From positions 62,001 to 126,000 of the forward strand of contig CAIRDP010000067.1 in the NCBI GenBank assembly GCA_903877385.1: 64,000 nucleotides of DNA, read 5' to 3'. Below, piece by piece: positions 59,085 to 64,000 of this stretch. Position numbers and translations under genes: made by a program. Each line of letters begins with the position of its first letter. Within the stretch, counting starts at the first letter, position 1. This stretch comes from an uncultured Bacteroidales bacterium (lineage in GTDB: Bacteria > Bacteroidota > Bacteroidia > Bacteroidales > FEN-979). The notes under the pieces were generated by a model that saw nothing but the letters and a program-made list of their open reading frames with translations, was not told where the DNA came from and ran no database searches.

Positions 59085-62000
59085 ATGCTTGATATTTTTA
59101 AGAAATTACTGGGAAGTAAGTCTGTAAGGGATATTAAAATAATCAATCCCCAGGTTGATGCCGCCCTTTCCTTCGGAGATGCTTTCCGTGAACTCAGCCA
59201 TGATGAACTCAGGGCTAAAACCCTTGAATTCAAAAAACGGATTCAGGACAGGATCGTAGGGAAACAGCAGGAGATCGCAGAACTTCGTGAGAAGCTGAAT
59301 TCTGAAGAGATCGCCATTGATGCCAAAGAAGATCTTTATAAAGATCTCGATAAACTTGAAGACGAAGAGTACGACCTCATTCAGGAAGAACTGAAGGCCA
59401 TTCTCCCCGAAGCTTTTGCCCTGGTCAAGGAAACAGCCCGCAGGTTCGTCGAACTGGAATGGGTAGAGGTTACTGCAACCGATATGGACCGTGAGCTTGC
59501 AACCCGCCGCAACAGTGTTGTAATTGCCGGTGAAAAAGCCAGGTACAGCAGTTCCTGGGTGGCAGGTGGAAATACGATCCGCTGGGATATGGTGCATTAT
59601 GACTGCCAGTTGATAGGCGGTGTCGTGCTTCACGAAGGTAAGATCGCCGAAATGGCTACAGGTGAAGGAAAAACCCTGGTGGCAACTTTGCCAATATATC
59701 TGAATGCCTTGCCGGGACGGGGGGTTCACATTGTTACTGTGAACGACTACCTGGCAAAGCGCGACTCGGAATGGATGGGAACCCTGTTTGAGTTCCATGG
59801 CCTGAGCATAGACTGCATCGACAGGCATGAGCCCAACTCCAATGCCAGGAGAAGTGCGTATAATGCTGATATAACATACGGCACCAATAACGAATTCGGG
59901 TTTGACTACCTCCGTGATAATATGACGGGAAACCCCGAAGAAATGGTACAGCGTCCGCATAATTATGCCATTGTTGATGAAGTTGACTCGGTTCTTATTG
60001 ATGATGCCCGTACTCCCCTCATCATCTCCGGCCCTACGCCCAAGGGGGATAACCAGCTGTTCGAAGAGCTAAAACCACAGGTTGTTAAATTGTACAATGC
60101 CCAGAGAAACCTGGTGACAAAGCTGCTTTCCGAAGCAAAACAGTTAAGTTCAGATCCGAACAATTCTGAAAATATGAAAAAGGCCGGGGAGCAGATACTG
60201 CGTTCTCATCACGGTCTTCCAAAGAACAAAGCGCTGATAAAGTTCCTCAGTGAGCAGGGGATGAGAGCCCTGATGCAGAAGACCGAAAACTTCTATATGC
60301 AGGAACAGTCAAAGAACATGCATGTCATCGACGATGAACTTTACTTCATCATCGATGAAAAAAACAATACCATAGAGCTTACCGAAATGGGCATCGACCT
60401 TCTCACGGAATCATACGAGGATGCTTCATTTTATATCCTGCCGGATATGGGAGCCGTGATCGCCGACCTGGAACGCTCCGGATTGTCGGAAATTGAGAAA
60501 CTCGAGAAGAAAGATGCCCTGATGCTCGATTACTCCATCAAATCTGAGAGGGTCCATACTGTGAACCAGCTGATCAAAGCCTATGCCCTTTTTGAGAAAG
60601 ATGTGGAATACGTGGTGATGGATAATAAGGTCAAAATCGTGGACGAGCAGACAGGCCGTATCCTTGAAGGACGCCGGTATTCTGAAGGCCTGCACCAGGC
60701 AATAGAAGCCAAGGAAACCGTCAAGATTGAAGCCGCCACCCAGACCTATGCAACCATCACCCTGCAGAACTACTTCAGGATGTACAGGAAGCTCGCGGGT
60801 ATGACGGGTACTGCCGAAACGGAAGCAGGAGAGCTTTGGGATATCTACAAACTGGATGTGGTGGTAATTCCCACTAACCGCAAGGTGGTGCGCGACGACA
60901 GGGAAGACCTGGTATACAAGACAAAGCGCGAAAAATTCAATGCGGTTATCGTTGAGATCCAGGACCTCACCCAAAAGGGGAGGCCGGTTCTGGTGGGTAC
61001 GACTTCGGTTGAAACCTCCGAATTGCTCAGCAGGATGCTCAAGAGAGTGAATATCCCGCATAATGTTCTGAATGCAAAATTGCATGCCAAGGAAGCCGAT
61101 ATTGTGGCTGAAGCAGGTAAGGCCGGAACTGTGACAATTGCTACGAATATGGCTGGCCGTGGAACCGATATAAAACTGGGCCCCGGGGTCAAGGAAGCAG
61201 GTGGCCTGGCTATCATTGGCACCGAACGCCATGAATCACGACGTGTCGACAGGCAGTTGAGAGGCCGTTCAGGCCGGCAGGGAGACCCGGGAAGTTCACA
61301 GTTTTTTGTTTCGCTTGAGGATGACCTGATGCGTATGTTCGGCTCAGAGCGTATTGCGAAAATCATGGACAGCCTGGGAATTAAAGAGGGAGAAGTGATC
61401 CAGCATTCAATGATCACCAGGTCCATCGAACGCGCCCAGAAGAAAGTCGAGGAAAACAACTTTGGCATCCGCAAACGCCTCCTGGAATATGACGACGTAA
61501 TGAATATCCAGCGTGAAGCAATCTACAAGAAAAGGCACCATGCCCTGTTCGGAGATCGTCTCGCCGTTGACATAGCAAACATGATGTACGATGTTTGCGA
61601 AACAATTGTATTAGACCACCATGACGGACGCGATTATGAAGGATTTAAATTTGACCTGATCAAGGAATTTGCCGCCGAACCGCCCTTGAAGGAGGATGAA
61701 TTTCAGCAGCATAATGCAGCAGAGGTGTCTGAAACCCTCTTCGACCATATCTACAAGCGATATAAACGCAAAGGAGAAAGCATTGCAATAAAAACCTTCC
61801 CGGTCATCAAGGATGTGATTGAAAATGAGCCCCGTTATGAGAATATTGCAATCCCGGTAACCGACGGCATTAAAACCATGCAGGTAGTCACCAACTTGCG
61901 TAAAGCATTTGAAGACAAAGGGAAGGAAGTCGTGCTTTCCATCGAAAAAGGCATAGTCCTTTCAATGATCGACAATGCCTGGAAAGAGCATCTCCGCGAA

Positions 62001-62369
62001 ATGGACGACCTGAAACAATCGGTTCAGAATGCTGCCTACGAGCAGAAAGACCCATTGCTGATCTACAAATTCGAATCCTTCGAACTGTTTAAAACCATGG
62101 TTCAAAGGACGAACAAGGAGATCCTTTCATTCCTGATCAAAGCCGACGTCCCCATCCAGGTCGAAAATGTAAAAGAAGCCCAGTTGCCAAAGAAAACCGA
62201 CCGTGGCCGTTATAAGGAAGAACGCTCCGACCTGCTGTCACAGGCCAATACAGATACCCAGGAAAAGTCACGCCCCCAGCCGGTCAAGGTTGAAAAAAAG
62301 GTTGGCAGAAATGACCCCTGTCCCTGCGGAAGCGGTAAGAAATATAAGAATTGTCATGGGGTGGGATAA
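59085..62369 (+). CDS. secA: Preprotein translocase ATPase SecA
   Basis: A 1094-residue motor that drives proteins through SecYEG. Seen: the Walker A region [53 protein letters not shown] (Walker B), [36 protein letters not shown] and DDVMN. The C-terminal zinc finger is intact ([13 protein letters not shown]). It is about 190 residues longer than E. coli SecA, by inserts that are usual in Bacteroidota. A 6-bp hairpin (59055-59074) lies before the start. It feeds the Sec and then the T9SS substrates of the window. Confidence 0.98.
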   Translation: MLDIFKKLLGSKSVRDIKIINPQVDAALSFGDAFRELSHDELRAKTLEFKKRIQDRIVGKQQEIAELREKLNSEEIAIDAKEDLYKDLDKLEDEEYDLIQEELKAILPEAFALVKETARRFVELEWVEVTATDMDRELATRRNSVVIAGEKARYSSSWVAGGNTIRWDMVHYDCQLIGGVVLHEGKIAEMATGEGKTLVATLPIYLNALPGRGVHIVTVNDYLAKRDSEWMGTLFEFHGLSIDCIDRHEPNSNARRSAYNADITYGTNNEFGFDYLRDNMTGNPEEMVQRPHNYAIVDEVDSVLIDDARTPLIISGPTPKGDNQLFEELKPQVVKLYNAQRNLVTKLLSEAKQLSSDPNNSENMKKAGEQILRSHHGLPKNKALIKFLSEQGMRALMQKTENFYMQEQSKNMHVIDDELYFIIDEKNNTIELTEMGIDLLTESYEDASFYILPDMGAVIADLERSGLSEIEKLEKKDALMLDYSIKSERVHTVNQLIKAYALFEKDVEYVVMDNKVKIVDEQTGRILEGRRYSEGLHQAIEAKETVKIEAATQTYATITLQNYFRMYRKLAGMTGTAETEAGELWDIYKLDVVVIPTNRKVVRDDREDLVYKTKREKFNAVIVEIQDLTQKGRPVLVGTTSVETSELLSRMLKRVNIPHNVLNAKLHAKEADIVAEAGKAGTVTIATNMAGRGTDIKLGPGVKEAGGLAIIGTERHESRRVDRQLRGRSGRQGDPGSSQFFVSLEDDLMRMFGSERIAKIMDSLGIKEGEVIQHSMITRSIERAQKKVEENNFGIRKRLLEYDDVMNIQREAIYKKRHHALFGDRLAVDIANMMYDVCETIVLDHHDGRDYEGFKFDLIKEFAAEPPLKEDEFQQHNAAEVSETLFDHIYKRYKRKGESIAIKTFPVIKDVIENEPRYENIAIPVTDGIKTMQVVTNLRKAFEDKGKEVVLSIEKGIVLSMIDNAWKEHLREMDDLKQSVQNAAYEQKDPLLIYKFESFELFKTMVQRTNKEILSFLIKADVPIQVENVKEAQLPKKTDRGRYKEERSDLLSQANTDTQEKSRPQPVKVEKKVGRNDPCPCGSGKKYKNCHGVG

Positions 62370-62463
62370 AATCTGTTGGCTGGAAATGAAATACCGGGAA
62401 TCCACATTAGGTATATCGAAATCGGGCCACCCCGTTGCTCAAAACTTTTCAAAAGACTGAATT

Positions 62464-63171
62464 ATGAAACTGAAACGTATCTTACTGAAACTCTCAGGCG
62501 AGGCGCTCGAAGGGAATCAGGGTTATGGAATCGATCCCGGGCGGCTGCTCGATTATGCTTCGGAAATAAAATCGGTTGCGGGCAAAGGACTGCAGATTGC
62601 AATCGTAATCGGCGGCGGTAATATTTTCAGGGGATTGCAGGGAACTGATTTTGGGGTTGACCGTGTCCAAGGTGATTATATGGGGATGCTGGCAACCGTG
62701 ATCAACAGCATGGCCATACAGGATGCACTCGAAAAGGCAGGGCTTAAGGTGAAACACCTTGGAGGAATTGCCATTGACCCCATTTGTGAACGGATGAGCC
62801 GTGAAAAAGCTATCGCTTACCTTGAGGATGGTTATGTAGTGATGATCAGCGGAGGAACGGGAAACCCTTACTTCACCACCGATACCGCATCAGCCCTTAG
62901 AGCTGTTGAGATCAAAGCCGATGCCATCCTGAAAGGAACCAGGGTGGATGGAGTTTACACTGCCGATCCCGAAAAAGACAAAAAAGCAAAGAAATATGAA
63001 ACTCTGAGTTTCGATGAGGCGTATAAAAAGAATCTGAAGATAATGGACCTTACAGCTTTCACACTTTGCAGCGAAAATAACCTGCCGATCATTGTCTTCA
63101 ATATGAACCGGAAAGGCAACTTGCTGAAACTGGTACAGGGGAAAAAGATCGGCACCATTGTTCAAAAGTGA
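62464..63171 (+). CDS. pyrH: UMP kinase
   Basis: A 235-residue amino acid kinase-fold enzyme that phosphorylates UMP. Seen: ILLKLSGEALEG, VIGGGNIFRGLQG, DYMGMLATVINSMAIQD, GGTGNPYFTTDTASALRA and GVYTADPEKDKKA. Length is normal. frr follows 30 bases later, the order that is common in bacteria (tsf-pyrH-frr), here with menG, porT, coaD, the TlpA-like gene and secA placed between tsf and pyrH. The 94-base gap before pyrH shows no clear promoter. Confidence 0.97.
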   Translation: MKLKRILLKLSGEALEGNQGYGIDPGRLLDYASEIKSVAGKGLQIAIVIGGGNIFRGLQGTDFGVDRVQGDYMGMLATVINSMAIQDALEKAGLKVKHLGGIAIDPICERMSREKAIAYLEDGYVVMISGGTGNPYFTTDTASALRAVEIKADAILKGTRVDGVYTADPEKDKKAKKYETLSFDEAYKKNLKIMDLTAFTLCSENNLPIIVFNMNRKGNLLKLVQGKKIGTIVQK

Positions 63172-63201
63172 TAATTTCGACCCAAACCAAAGTTCCGAAC
63201 T

Positions 63202-63765
63202 ATGCACGAAGAATTAGAGTTTACACTGGAAGAAGCTACAGAAGGCATGCAGAATGCCTTGCACCATCTTGAAAAAGAAATACAGAAACTCCGTGCAGGC
63301 AAAGCCAATCCCCAGATGCTTGAAGGAGTGAAAATCGATTATTATGGGGTGATGACTCCAATAGACCAGACTGCGAATATTAGTTCCCCGGATGCAAGGC
63401 AGATCATCGTTCAGCCCTGGGATAAAAGTGTTCTTGGACTGATCGAAAAAGCGATACTGGCTGCCAACCTTGGATTCAACCCCAAAAATGAAGGTGAGAT
63501 CCTCAGGATACAGGTACCGCCACTCACCGAGGAACGCCGCCGCGACCTGGTTAAAAAAGCCAAGGCTGAAGCGGAAAACGCGAAGATCAGCATACGAAAC
63601 ATCCGCCGTAATGCCAATGAAACAGCTAAAAAATTGAAGAAGGACGGTGTGCCTGAAGATGAGGTTGATAAAGCTGAAACCGATATTCAAAAGGTTACAG
63701 ACGAGTATATCGAAAAAGTCGATAAAATCTTTGAAATCAAGGAAAAGGACATCATGACGGTATGA
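63202..63765 (+). CDS. frr: Ribosome recycling factor
   Basis: A 187-residue factor that splits post-termination ribosomes with EF-G. Seen: LEKEIQKLRAGKANPQML, YYGVMTPIDQTANIS, IVQPWDKSVLGLIEKAI, RIQVPPLTEERRRDLVKKAK and DEVDKAETDIQKVTDEYI. Length is normal. No terminator is clear in the 210 bases after it (63766-63975), where I see no other gene. Confidence 0.97.
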   Translation: MHEELEFTLEEATEGMQNALHHLEKEIQKLRAGKANPQMLEGVKIDYYGVMTPIDQTANISSPDARQIIVQPWDKSVLGLIEKAILAANLGFNPKNEGEILRIQVPPLTEERRRDLVKKAKAEAENAKISIRNIRRNANETAKKLKKDGVPEDEVDKAETDIQKVTDEYIEKVDKIFEIKEKDIMTV

Positions 63766-63975
63766 AAACATCAGCTCTCAGCCGCTCTCCCGTTCAATAC
63801 TATGAACCCCAATAGCCCCGGCCCGATTCCGCGACATTTGCGGGAATTTACCGGGACAGTTTAAAGCAATTTTTTATTTGGAGCTTCGAAAACCAGGTGC
63901 TGCCTGATTTAAAGGATGCGTTAGGTTATTACCATTACAATATTTCTTAATTTCGCATTCCAATTCCCCTTACTG

Positions 63976-64000
63976 ATGAAACCTGTCGTTGCTCACCCTT
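63976..64000 (+). CDS. Possible start of the next gene (cut by window edge)
   Basis: An ATG at 63976 opens a frame of 8 visible codons (MKPVVAHP). A -7-like TAATTTCG (63948-63955, one mismatch) lies 20 bases before it. Too short to identify. Confidence 0.3.

Noticed and set aside
59106-61474. Long minus-strand open frames opposite secA (up to 284 residues)
   Set aside because: They mirror the secA coding sequence, have no recognisable motifs, and overlap one another; secA is certain.
63214-63771. 185-residue minus-strand frame opposite frr
   Set aside because: It is a shadow of the frr gene; its protein is rich in Phe and Cys with no domain features.

Overview
The window is a gene-dense, roughly mid-GC chromosomal segment from a member of the Bacteroidota, most likely a Bacteroidales-like lineage (inference). 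The evidence is: several secreted proteins with type IX secretion (T9SS) C-terminal tails (YPNP motifs), a PorT homologue, Bacteroidota LptD, OstA-like and OmpP1/FadL proteins, a GldA-type ABC ATPase, -7 boxes of the form TAnnTTTG (some with a TTTG or TTG box 19-21 bp upstream), and no Shine-Dalgarno pattern. No rRNA, tRNA, CRISPR array, integrase or insertion sequence was seen. No gene-free stretch exceeds 300 bp.

Left third (1-24 kb): a truncated glycosyltransferase, an ECF sigma factor and urocanase; an M28 peptidase lipoprotein with a DUF6263 protein; a prolyl oligopeptidase; then a three-gene unit of ECF sigma factor, membrane-anchored anti-sigma-like protein and secreted CHAT protease (8.3-11.0 kb). 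Next is an envelope block (RidA, LptD, an amidase, an MCE/MlaD protein and an OstA-like protein). A two-gene gatE-gatD unit encodes the archaeal-type Glu-tRNA(Gln) amidotransferase. A DTG aspartic protease, a ClC chloride channel and exonuclease III follow.

Middle (25-47.7 kb): a leftward cluster runs MFS transporter, mqnB, mqnD, LysA-like decarboxylase, hldD, and a large metallopeptidase/propeller/barrel protein. A rightward cluster holds two T9SS cargo proteins and mqnE. With menG at 55.5 kb these give much of the futalosine menaquinone route; mqnA and mqnC are not in the window. Then come plsC, rluD, a T9SS protein and a PASTA protein (leftward), ddl and rdgB, a FadL porin with an SGNH hydrolase, and a small T9SS protein.

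Right third (47.8-64 kb): gldA and metK-CYTH lie leftward. A SAM-II-type riboswitch candidate precedes metK, with a -7 box placed to start the transcript at the aptamer. A small membrane protein and a DUF4143 ATPase follow. A long rightward housekeeping run closes the window: rplM, rpsI, rpsB, tsf, menG, porT, coaD, a TlpA-like protein, secA, pyrH and frr. An 8-bp repeat (TTCGCTAT and variants) forms short arrays at four places, one of them in frame inside a coding sequence.

Most notable: the bacterial GatDE pair, the sigma/anti-sigma/CHAT unit, the SAM-II-metK-CYTH unit, the outer-membrane metallopeptidase, and the dispersed octamer repeat.
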